Shown here piece after piece: positions 23,341 through 35,681 of a stretch of DNA of 64,000 nt. This stretch comes from Castanea sativa. Taxonomy: Eukaryota > Streptophyta > Magnoliopsida > Fagales > Fagaceae. The notes under the pieces are model-generated. The model searched no databases. It was not told where the DNA came from and saw only the letters and a program-made list of their open reading frames with translations. The stretch lies in assembly GCF_040712315.1 (NCBI RefSeq), contig NC_134015.1:50871964-50935963 (forward strand), read 5' to 3'. Every line of letters starts with the position of its first letter. The stretch's first letter is position 1. A program made the translations under genes and the position numbers.

Positions 23341-25114
23341 ATGACAGAGGATGAGGCTGTCTGCGAGGAGTTAGAGAAGTTTGTAATAGCAGATGATCCA
23401 GAGAGGTTCTTCCAAGTTGGCATACTTTTGCCATACCCAGAGAAGATAGAGTTGTTGGAATTCCTGAAGGACAATATAGATGTCTTTGCGTGGGACCCTT
23501 ATGAGGCTCCAGGCGTAGATCCGAGCTTTATTTGTCATCGTTTAAACATCAATCCGGCCATCGTTCCGAGGAGGCAGCCACCTCGGCGATCATCCCGAGA
23601 ACATTCTGAGGCTGTGAAGGAAGAGGTTCTTAAGCTCAAAAGGGCGGGGGCTATCAAAGAAGTTTTCTACCCTGAATGGTTGGCTCATACTGTTGTCGTT
23701 AAGAAGAAGAACGGCAAGTGGAGAGTATGCGTAGACTTTACTGATCCGAACAAGGCCTCGTCCTAAAGATTCGTTCCCAATGCCACGGATTGATCAGCCG
23801 GTAGATGCTACCGTCGGACATCCTCGGATGAGTTTTTTGGATTCCTTCCAGGGTTACCACCAAATTCCCTTGGCGCTAGAAGATCAGAGAAGACCGCTTT
23901 CATTACACCAACCGGAACTATCATTATAAGGTCATGCCATTTGGGTTAAAAAATGCGGGGGCTACTTACCAAAGAATGATGACCCGAATGTTTGAGCAGA
24001 ATCGGGGAAAAATATAGAAGTATACGTGGATGATATGGTGGTGAAGAGTAAGACGGTACCTTCGCACATGACAGATTTGGCCGACACCTTCCGTATGCCG
24101 AGGAAGTATAAGTTGCGCCTTAACGCCTCCAAGTGTTCTTTTGGCGTGGGATCTGGAAAGTTCCTAGGATATATGATCACTCATAGGGGCATAGAGGTGA
24201 ACCCAGTGCAGGTCAAGGCTATTCTGAATTTGCAGCCGCCTCGGAACCCAAAGGAGATTCAAAAATTGACCGGAATGATTGCTGCGTTGAACAGATTTAT
24301 TTCTCGATCAGCTGACCGGTGCCGTCCTTTCTTTCAGTTGTTGAACAAGTGGAAAGGGTTTCAATGGACCGAGGATTGTGAGTCAGCCTTCCAACAGCTT
24401 AAGCAATATCTTTCTCGGCCACCCATTTTATCTCGCCCTGAGGTGGACGAGGTTTTATTTGCTTATCTGGCCGTGGCTATTCATGCGGTGAGTCTAGTTC
24501 TTATAAGGAATGAAAGTGGAGTGCAGAGGCCGGTCTACTATGTTAGTAAGTCCTTGAATGAGGCCGAGGTGCGCTATCTGCCCTTGGAAAAAGTGCTTCT
24601 AGCAGTAGTCCACGCCACGCGTAAACTCCCTCACTATTTCCAGTCTCATACTGTGGTTGTTTTGACCCAGTTGCCTCTCAAGGCTGTGTTGCGTAGTGCT
24701 GATTATTCTGGCAGGGTGGCAAAATGGGGAACCATCTTGGGAGCCTTTGATGTTAAATACAAGCCTCGCACCTCGGTGAAAGGTCAGGTCCTCGCTGATT
24801 TGGTGGCAGAGTTTGCTGAACCATTGTTAGAAGAAACTTCAAAGGAAGCACACATGGGTGAAAAATCAGTTGGCGTGATCACACCGTATCTCCCTCGGCT
24901 TGGAAAGTTTATGTGGATGGGGCTGCTAATCATAAAGGTTCTCGGCGTTGGACTTGTTCTAATGTCCCCCGAAGGAATTGTCTTTGAAAAATCTTTGAGA
25001 TTGGCCTTCTCGGCTACTAATAATGAGGCCGAGTATGAAGCGGTCTTGGTAGGCATGCAAATGGTACGTAAGATGGGTGGCAAGGAAATCCATTTGTTCT
25101 CGGACTCTCGCTAG
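23341..25114 (+). pseudogene. reverse transcriptase - RNase H region, frameshifted
   Basis: The N-terminal RT fingers are open from 23341 to 23766 (YPEWLAHTVVVKKKNGKWRV, then VCVDFTDPNKA). A frameshift near 23757 and others before 24020 break the palm. The frame reopens around the catalytic YVDD site (24022-24035, V-D-D-M-V-V-K-S) and runs to 25114 through the RT thumb and an RNase H domain (FSATNNEAEYEAVL, LFSDSR). The first RNase H aspartate motif (~24905) is also out of frame, and a tag tag pair follows the SDSR motif. A functional RT is unlikely. Confidence 0.9.
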
Positions 25115-25408
25115 TAGTCGGCCAAGTCGTGGGTACCATGGAAGCTAGAGATTCCGTGCAAGAATATTTGGCCCAGTCAAGCGTCGCCAGGCCGAATTCG
25201 ACTCCTTTGCCTTAGCTCATGTCTCTAGGAGTGGAAATACTCATGCATTCTTTGGCTACGTTGGCAACATCCTCGGCTCAAGGTCTACCAAGGGTTATTC
25301 TCGTTGAGGATTTGGTAGAACCTTCTCTTATAGTCGCTAACGCACCTCGCATCCATCTAATAAGGCCTGGTCCTAGTTGGATGGATTCGATCATATCTTT
25401 TCTCAAAA

Positions 25409-26482
25409 ATGACATCCTTCCCGAAGACAAAGTTGAAGCGAAAAGGTACGTCGAAAGGCGCCGCGTTTCGGTTGTCCGAGGACCGTAAGCTATACAAACG
25501 ATCCTTTTCAGACCGTATTTGTTGTGTGTACACCCCGAATCGACGTAATCATTGCCGGAGGAATTGCATGAAGGAATTTGTGGGAGTCACACTCGGGGGA
25601 AGGTCCTTAGCCCATAGAGCCCCGACTCGTGGTTATTGGTGGCCTAATATGCAGAGGGAGGCTCGTGACTATGCCAAAAAATGTGATCAATGTCGAGATT
25701 CGCCCCTAATATCCACCAACCTGGAGGGGTTCTTAACCCTCTCTCCAGCCCTTGGCCTTTCGCGCAATGGGGCTTGGACATTGTAGGGCCATTCCCGAGA
25801 GCCGCCGGAAACAAAAGATGGCCGCTCGTAGGGACGTACTACTTCACTAAATGGGTCGAAGCCGAGCCCTTAGCCAATATCCGAGATGTTGATTCCAAGA
25901 AGTTTATTTGGAAGAATATTGTTACTAGATTTGGTATACCACATACTCTTATCTCGTACAATGGCGTTCAATTTGACAAGAACGCCTTTAGGCAAGATCG
26001 TGGTGACATGGGCATCACAAATAGATACTCTACCCCAGCCTTATCCTCGAGGAAATGGACAGGCCGAGGCCGTTAACAAGGTCATAGTCAACGGGCTCAA
26101 GAAGAGGTTGGATGATGCGAAAGGCAGATGGGTAGAAGAGCTCCCTCATGTCCTGTGGACGTATCGGACCACACCGCGTGCATCCACTGGAGAAACGCCA
26201 TTCTCCATGACTTATGGAGCCGAGGCGGTGATACCTTTGGAATCTGGTTTTCCTACTCTGAAGACAAGTTCGTTTAGCCCAGAGAATAACGAGGGACTTC
26301 TAGGGAGAGATCTTGATTTACTTGAAGAACGGCGTGAGGCAGCTATGGTCCAAATGGCTTATTATCAGCAGAAGCTAAAACAAGGACATGATGCCCACGT
26401 GAAGCTAAGGCCACTTGCGCCTGGTGATCTTGTATTAAGGAAAGTTGTAGGCACTTCTAAGAACCCAGATGGGGTAAGCTAG
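25409..26482 (+). pseudogene. integrase region, frameshifted and with a changed catalytic site
   Basis: An HHCC-type zinc domain is visible (HRAPTRGYWWPNM, then KKCDQCR), followed in another frame by the catalytic core: WGLDIVGPFPRAAGNKRW holds the first Asp. The second catalytic Asp, expected in a SDNG motif, reads S-Y-N-G (~25960), a D to Y change. The core then shifts frame again near 25985-26040. The third part (RGNGQAEAVNKVI, LWTYRTTPRASTGETPF, MTYGAEAVIP) is intact to the stop at 26482. Integration by this copy's own enzyme is unlikely. Confidence 0.88.
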
Positions 26483-28099
26483 GACCTAACTAGGAAGGCC
26501 CCTATCGCATTGTTTCAATAGCAGCATAGGGTCGTATAGGCTAGTTGACCCGGATGAACGAGTTGTACCACGTCCATGGAATGTAAATAATCTTAGAAGG
26601 TATTATTACTAATCAAATAAGCTTTTGTCAAGTAATGTTTCAAAGTTATGGCTAACTCTCGCATTTGAAGTTACAATTTTTAAAGAATCAAACAGAAACT
26701 TGGTTAAGTGCAGTCCTCGGACCACAAACCTTGTGGAAATTGATGTCTTGTCATTTGTTATACGTAAAGTTTGTTATGCCGGGTCTTCGGACCTCCTACT
26801 TTGGGAAAATTAACATTTGAAGTTACAATTTTTAAGAATCAATAACAAACTTGGTTAAGTGTAGTCCTCGGACCACAAACCTTGTGGAAATTGATGTCTT
26901 GTCATTTGTTAAACAGAACCTTAGTTATGCCGGGTCTTCGGACCTCCTACTTTGGGAAAATTAACATTTGAAGTTACAATTTTTAAGAATCAAACAGAAA
27001 TTTGGTTAAGTGTAGTCCTCGGACCACAAACCTTGTGGAAATTGATGTCTTGTCATTTGTTAAACAGAACCTTAGTTATGTCGGGTCTTCGGACCTCCTA
27101 CTTTGGGAAAATTAACATTTGAAGTTACAATTTTTAAGAATCAAACAGAAACTTGGTTAAGTGTAGTCCTCGGACCACAAACCTTGTGGAAATTGATGTC
27201 TTGTCATTTGTTAAACAGAACCTTAGTTATGCCGGGTCTTCGGACCTCCTACTTTGGGAAAATTAACATTTGAAGTTACAATTTTTAAGAATCAAACAGA
27301 AACTTGGTTAAGTGCAGTCCTTGGACCACAAACCTTGTGGAAATTGATGTCTTGTCATTTGTTAAACAGAACCTTAGTTATGCCGGGTCTTCGGACCTCC
27401 TACTTTGGGAAAATTAACATTTGAAGTTACAATTTTTAAGAATCACTCACAAACTTGGTTAAGTGCAGTCCTCGGACCACAAACCTTGTGGAAATTGATG
27501 TCTTGTCATTTACTTACAATTTTGAAGAATTAAACGAAAGATTGCTTAAGATTTAGCTTCGGACTATGACTTTGATTAAACTTAACTTCTGATTGTGTCT
27601 GGATGTTAATACCTTACTGTTTATTAACTCGGATCTTACGTCTTACATCTTTAAGTATTGAGCAAATTTGTGTAAGGAATGGTCCTCGGATATTACATCC
27701 TACTAGAAACAGTGTTATGCATTATAAGGGCTTAATCGTTATATGAAGTCCTCTTTCCTTTTTAATCAAGGCATTGTTCAAACGTATTAACTATGTCATC
27801 TTGTATTAAATCTTTAGTGATATACGCGTGATTATGTGGAAGTTATGATTGTGCAAGCCTTCGAGTTAGATTTTTATACTCTGAGAAACTTTTGATATGA
27901 CTTAATGGGAAACTTTTGTAATAAGTACAAAAAAAGAGTAAAGTAAAAACAGAGACAATCCAAGTGAAAAGTAAACGAAAGCGCTCTTCATTAATCAATT
28001 GAGTATGTATTACATATAATTCAAAAAAAAAAAAAAAAATGGAAAAAGAGAAGCCCTAAGCTAAAGTCCTATGCTGTTGGAGGAGGATCTTGCTGAGAG
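26483..28099. other. non-coding spacer of the gypsy element, includes tandem repeats
   Basis: This lies between the end of integrase and the antisense gene. It contains the 151-bp tandem array, a diverged AT-rich tail to about 28020, and an A-run at 28022-28039. No coding content was seen. Confidence 0.8.
26640..27512 (+). repeat. six tandem copies of a 151-bp unit inside the gypsy element
   Basis: The marker agtcctcggaccacaaacc (or its one-base variant) begins at 26712, 26863, 27014, 27165, 27316 and 27467, an exact 151-bp period. Each unit also carries gccgggtcttcggacctcc and aacatttgaagttacaat. The outer copies are partial or diverged. Units are almost identical, so the array is young or kept alike by unequal exchange or template switching. 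Confidence 0.95.
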
Positions 28100-30575
28100 G
28101 TACTAGTGCCCTCGGTCTTTCTCAACTCCAAATTTCAAAAGGAGTCATAATCTGCTTTCCTTTATCCACCGTCGTTGTTGAAAGGACGATGGGTTCCGCC
28201 GTCCGGCTCAAGTCCTTCTCTCGCATCCACTCCTCCTTCCTTCTCTTTATTGGAACCGAAGGTTCTCGTAGGATCAGAATTTGCCGTGGGACAATCGGAG
28301 GTAGGGCAGAAGAGTTGTCTCGTGGGTAGGAGTAGCAGCAGGAGCCTCTTCAATCTCCTCGTATTTCTAGGGGAAGCCAAACGTTCTCGACTTCCTCAAA
28401 TCCGAAGATTGAGGAACTCCCGCTACGTTTAAAGCTTCCCCCATACTTTTTGACAGCATTCGCGGCATAAAGCCGCGAACTCCTCCGTCACCGCTCCTCG
28501 GTGGTGGCTACCCCTTCATCGAAACTTGCCTCGCTTGGCGCTCGAAGAGAGAGTTGGAAGGAGCCGGCTTCTTCCTTCATCGCCGCCGCTGCTTCTTAAG
28601 ATCCGAGCACTCCCATTGAGCTTGGGAGAGCTCTTCATCTCTTTCATGAAGGAGCTTGCGCTGTCCTTCTATTTGGGTCTTAATGGTCTTCAAGTTTGAC
28701 TCGACCCCATTTTTCTCTCTCCTCGCCGCTACCTCCGAGGTCGCCTTCTCGTTCTCGGCAAGGGCCGTACCTAAGGTTTTCTCGCTTCCACTTTATTTCG
28801 AGCTCGCTCCGGCTACTTTCCGAGCGTCTTCAATAAACTTTTCAGCTACAAAGACCTCCCGAATAGCCTGTAACAAAGTATAATGGAGTTAGGAATAGCC
28901 AGAGCAAGCTTACTTATAAATATTGTTAAAAGGAGAAACACTTACCGCCGCTAAGTCTCTTTTTAGGGAAAGGAATAGCCGTGGCTGGCCCATCTTTTCC
29001 AAGGTCTCCATGTCCTTGGGCGGCGAAGAGGGCGTTCTAGGGCCTCGGCCAGGTGGTGGGCATGGCCTTGTTGAACCGCCCTTATACCGGACCGGCAGAA
29101 ATGGGAGCGCCGTCCAGCCTTAGCTCGGGGACCAGGTGGTCGGTGCTCGGCGCACTACAACCTCATCCCCGATTTCCCCAAGTTCACCGAACGGGCTCGC
29201 CTTGCCTTTGTCCAGCCTTCGCCGGGCCGGTGGGGGTTGTTGGCGTGGTTTCTTGGGGTCTTTAGTAGTCGTCCCCTCATCATCCCCCTTCCTCTTCTTC
29301 TTGGGATCCTCGGCCGGCGCTTTGGCTCGGCAGAGGAGGAGGAGGAGGTAAAGCCGGGGGAACTCGGGACGTCCCCGTTTTCTTTTCGCCGCAACTTTGG
29401 CAGCCCCGTTGGTAAGGAGACCCTCCATTCGTCCCATGTCTTCTTCTTTGTCGTCCTCGGGAAGGGCAACTACAAACCCCGCAATTCCGCAGGTCTCGTG
29501 GCTTCTTCTTCCTCGTCGGAAAGTACCACAAACCGGTTCCCGCGAGGTCTTTCGGTGTCTTCGAGATGGAATTGATCTATCTCGTCGTCAAGTGTGTGTG
29601 AAGAAGACACCGCTCTTCCGGAATGACAGCTTGTTTGTGAGTGCACGGCAAGGGGGACCGTCGCTATCGCCCGGTTGTACGTAATGGTGTTAGGAGCGTC
29701 CGGGAGGTCACGGTCGTCCAAAAATGGGGCCGCGCTACGTTTATCCTCTTTCGTCTTCGGCCGCCCGCAATAATGGCGTCCTCTATCTCCCGGAAGTCTT
29801 TGGAAAGGGGGAGTACCCTAGAATAAGATGAGCAGCTCGGAGTTGCAGGTCTTCACTAACGAACACCTCGGAGCGAAGTACCCGGTTTAGATCCGCGACG
29901 TTACAGTTGACTTAGACGAGGACGCACGTGTTGCTTATCTCGCAAAAAAGACATCAAACAAACAAACTTGGTCGATTTATATAGAAGTTTAACAAATTTA
30001 AGTAAGTGTGAATACGCATTTCTATGTGTATGTGTTAAGAGAAGTTGTGTTGTGGGGAGATTAATCCTATGGCGTCGCACTCGGATCGCCCCACCGAACC
30101 GGGCAAAAGCCATCGTGCCGCTCCCGTACACGATCAAGTAGTCGTCCTTCATGCCTTTGTTTGATTTGGGCAGCAGAGATTAACCTAACGGTACTGGACC
30201 GAGATTTCATGTAATAACCTACCTTAGAGAGTTTGTGGGACTCATATAGGAACACGACATCGTGCCATGTGAGGTTTAAACCCATCTGCTCGTTTAGAGC
30301 GTCTACACTACCTAGAACTCTAAAGACGTTTGGAAGGCATTGGTCGGGGCACAACCGGTGGTTGCGAAGATACTCCCTCATTACGGGTTTCATTGGTAGG
30401 GTCATCCCACCCTCTATGAAGGCTATCATAGGAATGATAACCTCTCCTTCTTTCCTAGAATCAGCCACGGCTGTTGCCGGCAAGATTCTAACCCTACGTC
30501 GCCGGGAATATGGTATTTGGCTCTAAAGCCCTCCATCCCAGCGGCGGTATCCACTAGACACTTGAATTTTCCCAT
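28100..30575 (-). pseudogene. antisense gene of the gypsy element ('putative gypsy type' domain protein), frameshifted
   Basis: Read on the minus strand from ATG at 30575-30573. The N-terminus (M-G-K-F-K-C-L-V-D-T) shifts frame near 30484 into a frame with the conserved run EGEVIIPMIAFIEGGMTLP, then LCPDQCLPNVFRVLGSVDAL and LTWHDVVFLYESHK (30067-30483). This is the domain Pfam calls a putative gypsy type transposon domain. Further frames at 29470-29721 (acidic, DDEIDQFHLEDTE) and 29120-29437 (Lys/Pro-rich, PKKKRKGDDEG) look like the charged C-terminal half. Its function is unknown; antisense ORFs of this kind are known downstream of pol in Tat-type elements. The plus-strand ORFs here are shadows. 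Confidence 0.75.
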
Positions 30576-31082
30576 TACAGAAAGACGATAGACTAAACTC
30601 TAAAAGGGAAAGTGATTGTAGTGATAGCCGAGGACTGTATCCGAGGAGAAAAGGTCAAAGACTAGAGAGAGCAAGAACTTACAAAGTTGAAGGTACGGGT
30701 TTCCACGGTTTTCTGCTGGTGAAGAATGATTGTTGTTGTTTTGATGGGATTGATCCCTGATGACTTAAATGAAAGCGCAAGTTCCCGAAGCGTCAGGACG
30801 TGCGAAAAGGCGGCCTCGAAATTATGTCTGTCCCGCCTAAAATTTTGTGGAGTAATGAGAACCGTTGGATGCCCATCTCACTGTTGAACGTGGGGGACAA
30901 AGAGTAACTTACAGTAATAAATGCGCGCGTTTTTGAAAATAAAACCGCCAAGTGTCATCTTCTGGGACGCGAAATGATTTCCACACGTGCCATCACTTAT
31001 AAAGTGTGTGGAGAGGCTCCTCGTCAGATCAAAACCCTACTTTTCTCCTCGGATGTCGAAAATTAGAATTTTGAGGGGCTAT
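30576..31082. other. spacer before the 3' LTR, with possible antisense promoter and polypurine tract
   Basis: No sense coding. On the minus strand a TATA-like cactttataagtg (30994-31006) lies ~420 bp upstream of the antisense start codon. The last bases before the LTR (ttgaggggctat, 31071-31082) fit a polypurine tract for plus-strand priming. Confidence 0.6.
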
Positions 31083-31834
31083 TGTGGGGGGTAAAAAGAT
31101 CTTAATAGGGATATGGGCCGTTGGGGCTTACTAAGGAAGGCCGACTTGCTCTTGGGTTTAGGGCTTGTTGGTACTTTAGGTCGGCCCATGCGCCGAGGAT
31201 CCGAGGATCCAGCCGAGGATGTTTTTCTCCTCGGACTAACACCGCAGAACCCGGACTTCATGGTACAAAGTTAGTGAATGTCACGGTCAAGACCAGTGGT
31301 TAAAGGGGGTGAACCCTTGAATGTCCTAGAAGCACCGATGTTGGGAAAGTGTCAAAAGTAAAGGCTGCTACCTCCACATTAAAGACCCTGCACCTACCAC
31401 CCTGGCCGCATTAATGGGGAGGTGACACTTAAGCAGTGGAAGGGAAACTTCTAGTTACTGTTCAAAGGCACTAAGAAAAGAAATATCTAGGCTAAGGGAG
31501 GAGTGGGGGCAACACGTGTATAAAGTATTAAAAAGAAGAGTATTTAAGGAGAGATCTAAAACAGAAATAGGGGGACGGACTTTTTGTAACCTAAAAAGAA
31601 AAAGGACAAAGAGAGAGAGATAATATAAGAACAGCTCTCGGCCTACGTCCGAGGAGACTTATTCATATTACTTCTTGCTGTTTCCAAATACTGGCAATCT
31701 TTAGTTTGTCATTTAATCTTCACTTACTTCTAACCTGGGTTTCAAGCCCACTCTCTACAAATTTTTATTGTTTAAGGCTCATTGGGCCTGAGCCCATAAC
31801 TGTTCTTGGGTCCAGGTGCAATTGTGCACTTACA
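31083..31834 (+). repeat. 3' LTR of the gypsy element
   Basis: 752 bp, nearly identical to the 5' LTR. Differences cluster around 31243-31290, plus one base near 31725. It is followed by the duplication tatac (31835-31839). Its promoter points towards TNL-1, whose start codon is about 520 bp further on. Confidence 0.95.
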
Positions 31835-31839
31835 TATAC

Positions 31840-32358
31840 CATACTATTTTACAATATACCTAACATCTTAATTTTTATTTCACCATATTACACATTAAAA
31901 TAATATAAAAGTACTTCTCACTTCTATCTCTAATCTCTATTTCTCTTATTACACGTTAAAAAAGTATTAACATAGTACAATTATAAATTTTTTTGAGTTT
32001 ACAAGTCCTGGTAATAGGGTTTTTGGATCTTTAATGCTAAAACATGACATTTGGAAGACGCAACGTGAATGCTCAACGTGCAATGTTGGTCAAAAGTAAC
32101 TCCAAAGCATAATGTACGCAACAGTAAAATCCTATGAAAGAACACAAGGAAGAGATCAGGTTCGAAGGGGTATTACTTTACTCTTGAGCATTGCTTCCTC
32201 TTCTCATACGAGGGTGGCCCATGTGAGGTCCATCATTAAGCCCACCCTCGTGTGAGAAGAAAGAGATTCCGATCTATCTAATAATTTTCCGGTTCAAGTC
32301 CCTTTAACTTTATGTACTACAAAAGTCAAGAACACTACAGTCTGCACTAGTCAGAAAC
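31840..32358 (+). promoter_or_regulatory. TNL-1 upstream region with W-box cores and a hairpin
   Basis: This is the only unique DNA between the retrotransposon and TNL-1. It holds two W-box-type sites for WRKY factors on the minus strand (GGTCAA near 32089, AGTCAA at 32324-32329). An inverted repeat with 17 of 18 bases paired, cttctcatacgagggtgg against ccaccctcgtgtgagaag, spans 32193-32262. No convincing TATA box was seen close to the ATG. Confidence 0.5.
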
Positions 32359-35300
32359 ATGGAAGATCACAACGACGACGCCATTTCCAGTTCCGAAGAT
32401 TCGAGGCTCCGGTGGCACGTGTTCTTGAGCTTCAGAGGCGAAGACACACTCTACCCCTTCATAAACAACCTCTACACCTCGCTCCACAACAAAGGCATCC
32501 GAGCTTTTCGCGACGACGATGGGTTGCGCCGCGGAGACGAGAACGCTCCGACTCTACTCGACGCGATAGAGGAGTCCGCGGCTTCCATTGTCATCATCTC
32601 CCAAAACTACGCGTCGTCGCGGTGGTGCCTCGAAGAGCTTTCGAAGATATGCGAGTGTAAGAGGCTTATTCTCCCTGTGTTCTACCTAGTTGACCCTTCG
32701 GATGTTCGGAAACAAAGAGGACCCTTCTTCGGAAAACATTTTAGGGAACATGAAGAGAAGGGAATCGAGAAGGAAAAGGTGACGAAGTGGAGGGAAGCAA
32801 TGGAAACAGCTGGTGGAAAAGCTGGTTTTGTTTTTAAAGACAAAGACAAAGACAGGTACGGTGTTAATATGCATATGTATGTATGTATGTTTAATCCTTT
32901 TGTTTGAATTGTGCTTTTACTAATATAATAACATAGTAGCAAAATTTTGGGTTTTAGTTATAGATCTTAACAAACTAGACAAGATTCGTCACGTATGCTT
33001 TTTTGCCATCTATCTGTACGAAGTCATTCCCTCTGTTTTTTATTTAATTGTCATTTCATTTTTTTTATTACATCTATCAATGTTATTTTGGTTGCCCCAA
33101 TTTGCCCCGTCTTTTTACCAAAAGGGCCACCCCATTTTTGTTGATAAATTGTTTAATTGAATTTTAAACAATTTTTTAAAAATCAAATTTATAGTCCTAT
33201 GAGATGAGTATTAACAGAAGCTAGAAACTGGCATATCTGAACTATCGATGATATTTATTGCAGCTGTGGACATGATGTACATGACATTGTGATTTGACCC
33301 TATATGGGGTTTACTTAGAACCATAACAATGGGAACATGGAATATGATAATGCTTGAACCACTCAAATATCTCAATTTTTCTATCAGCAACTTAAGAGTC
33401 TAACATCGGATATGATCCATGAAGGGAGATGCGACCATCTGGTGCTTCTCACTCATATTTACAATTTATGTCGTCTAACAGTCTTTATCTTAACAAATAC
33501 TCTTATGCTTTGTAGAAGCCAGTAGTATGGCATCATCAAAGTGGTCATTTAGCAGTTGTTGTGGCTCACAGACTTCACTCAATGTTTTATATACACAAGC
33601 CAAAACATATATGATAAAGTGAAATAACATGCTAGGATAATGCTTATACATTTCAGTCTCACCTATGATTCTGTTTTTATGCACATAATAGCTGTTTCCC
33701 TTATATACTCCGGTGTTGCACATTGTTGTCATCCTTTAGAAGGCCATAGAATTTGAAGCACTTGTATTTATCAAAGTAGGCACTTGATACACATCTTATC
33801 TAAGTTTCTCTCTACCATTTGACTGTTGATGTTTTTTATTTATTAGCATCTCCTTGCTAGTTTGTTTCCTATGGACTCATTTATGTTTATTGGCAGCAAT
33901 GAGGCACAAGCGAAGTTGATTAAACTTTTAGTCAAAAGGGTATTAGAAGAACTAGACAGTACTCCACTTGATGTGGCTCCATATACAGTAGGACTCGATT
34001 CTCGTATTGAAAAACTGATGAGCTTGTTAGATGTTAGATCCAATGGCATTCGAGTTTTGGGATTACATGGGATGGGTGGGGTTGGTAAGACCACACTTGC
34101 TAAAGCTCTTTACAATAAACTCGTTGGTAGCTTCGAGTGCCTTGTTTTCATGAAAAATGATAGAGAAAATTCTGAAACAGATGATGATTTAGTGTACCTT
34201 CAAAACAAACTTATCAATTGTCTTTCTCCTGATAAGCCTCCTGTGTATAGGATTGATTCTGGTATCTCTGCAATCAAAGCAATGGTCCATGAGAAGCAAG
34301 TTCTTGTTATTTTGGATGATATTCGCAATGTAAGACAGCTTGAAGTGCTAGTCGGGAGAGATTGGTTTTCTGAAGGGAGTAGAATTATTATTACCACAAG
34401 AGACCGTGAAGTTCTACCTGAGCTTCTTGTGAATGAGTTTTATGAGGTCATAGAGTTGGCCCCGACTGAGGCACTACAACTTTTTAGCTACCATGCACTA
34501 AGAAGAGAGAAACCCACAGAAAGATTTATGAATCTATCCAAGAAAATGGTCTCTCTTACAGGAGGTCTACCATTGGCCCTGGAAATATTTGGTTCTTTTT
34601 TGTTTGAAAGGTGGAGAACAGAGGAATGGAAAGATGCTTTGCAGAAATTGGAAAGAATTCGTCCACGCAATCTTCAGGATGTACTGAAGATAAGTTATGA
34701 TGGGTTAGATGTACAAGAACAATGTATATTCCTTGACCTTGCATGTTTATTCATTAAAAAGGAACTTGAGAGAGAGGATATACTTGATGCATTGAAAGGT
34801 TGTGGTTTTAGGGCTGAGATAGCAATTACAGTGCTCAGAGCAAGATCACTCATTAAGGTTTTTGAGGACAATTCTTTGTGGATGCACGATCAGATTAGAG
34901 ACATGGGAAGACAAATTGTTCTAGATGAAAGTCCTGTAGATCCTGGTATGCGCAGTAGACTGTGGGATCATGATGAAATCATGACTGTCTTAAAGGGTGA
35001 GAAGGTATGACTGATAGTGAGATACCTCATCTTTTTTCTTCTTTTTTTTCCTGTTCCTTTTTTGTTGAATCCAAGCAGCAAATATAGAAAAGTACTTGCA
35101 TATTTCACTACATGCATCATATTGCTATTTATAATCCTCTAGGGAAAAAGGGAATACTAATGTTTGTGCTCCACTTGTAGCTTCATGCAGTAGTGTATTT
35201 TCAAATTTCCTTCTCACTCTCAGGGTAGAGTTCCAGTTGGTGAAGATTGATGGGAGATTGCATAACTTTCAGAGAGATGATAAAAATTGTTCAAGCTAAC

Positions 35301-35637
35301 ATCTTCAGACTATACCATAGATGAGAACAAGAAGAATTGGGATCTTCTAGACTTCGATTGTATTCCACAATGAAGTTCTCCAAATCCTAATATTTCATAA
35401 ATTAAAGGCTAAGATATAACATATCTATGGCTCAATTGACATGAGACCAAACAATTTGTCGAACCTTCTTAGCCCTTAAATGGCCTACCACACAAGCATA
35501 TTCAACTTGTCGTTCAATATGTTCTTCTCTTCGCTATCCTCCTCACCCTCCAACAATTTAGATGGGTTGATCTTTTTTGATCCTTTAGTCAGGTCCTCTT
35601 CCATGGAGGGAAAGTTTGTTTCTTTCCTCTACTTACT

Positions 35638-35681
<44 letters not shown>

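Larger units (their letters stand above)
20511..31834 (+). mobile_element. complete Ty3/gypsy LTR retrotransposon (11,324 bp), recently inserted but with broken coding
   Basis: Two 752-bp LTRs (20511-21262, 31083-31834), both TGTGGGG..CTTACA, are flanked by an exact 5-bp duplication tatac (20506-20510, 31835-31839). Internal order: primer-binding site, gag, protease, reverse transcriptase, RNase H, integrase, non-coding spacer with tandem repeats, an antisense gene, polypurine tract. Protease-RT-RH-integrase order places it in Ty3/gypsy (Metaviridae-type), and the long antisense ORF with the 'putative gypsy type' domain suggests the Tat-like branch. The LTRs differ at roughly five substitutions and two small indels, most of them within one 45-bp stretch, so the insertion is young, yet the pol frames carry several frameshifts and stops. 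It was probably copied by another element's enzymes. Confidence 0.95.

Noticed and set aside
28090..29826. Overlapping plus-strand ORFs in the retrotransposon spacer
   Set aside because: They are shadows of the minus-strand 'putative gypsy type' gene, which has the recognisable motifs; the plus frames are low-complexity and have none.
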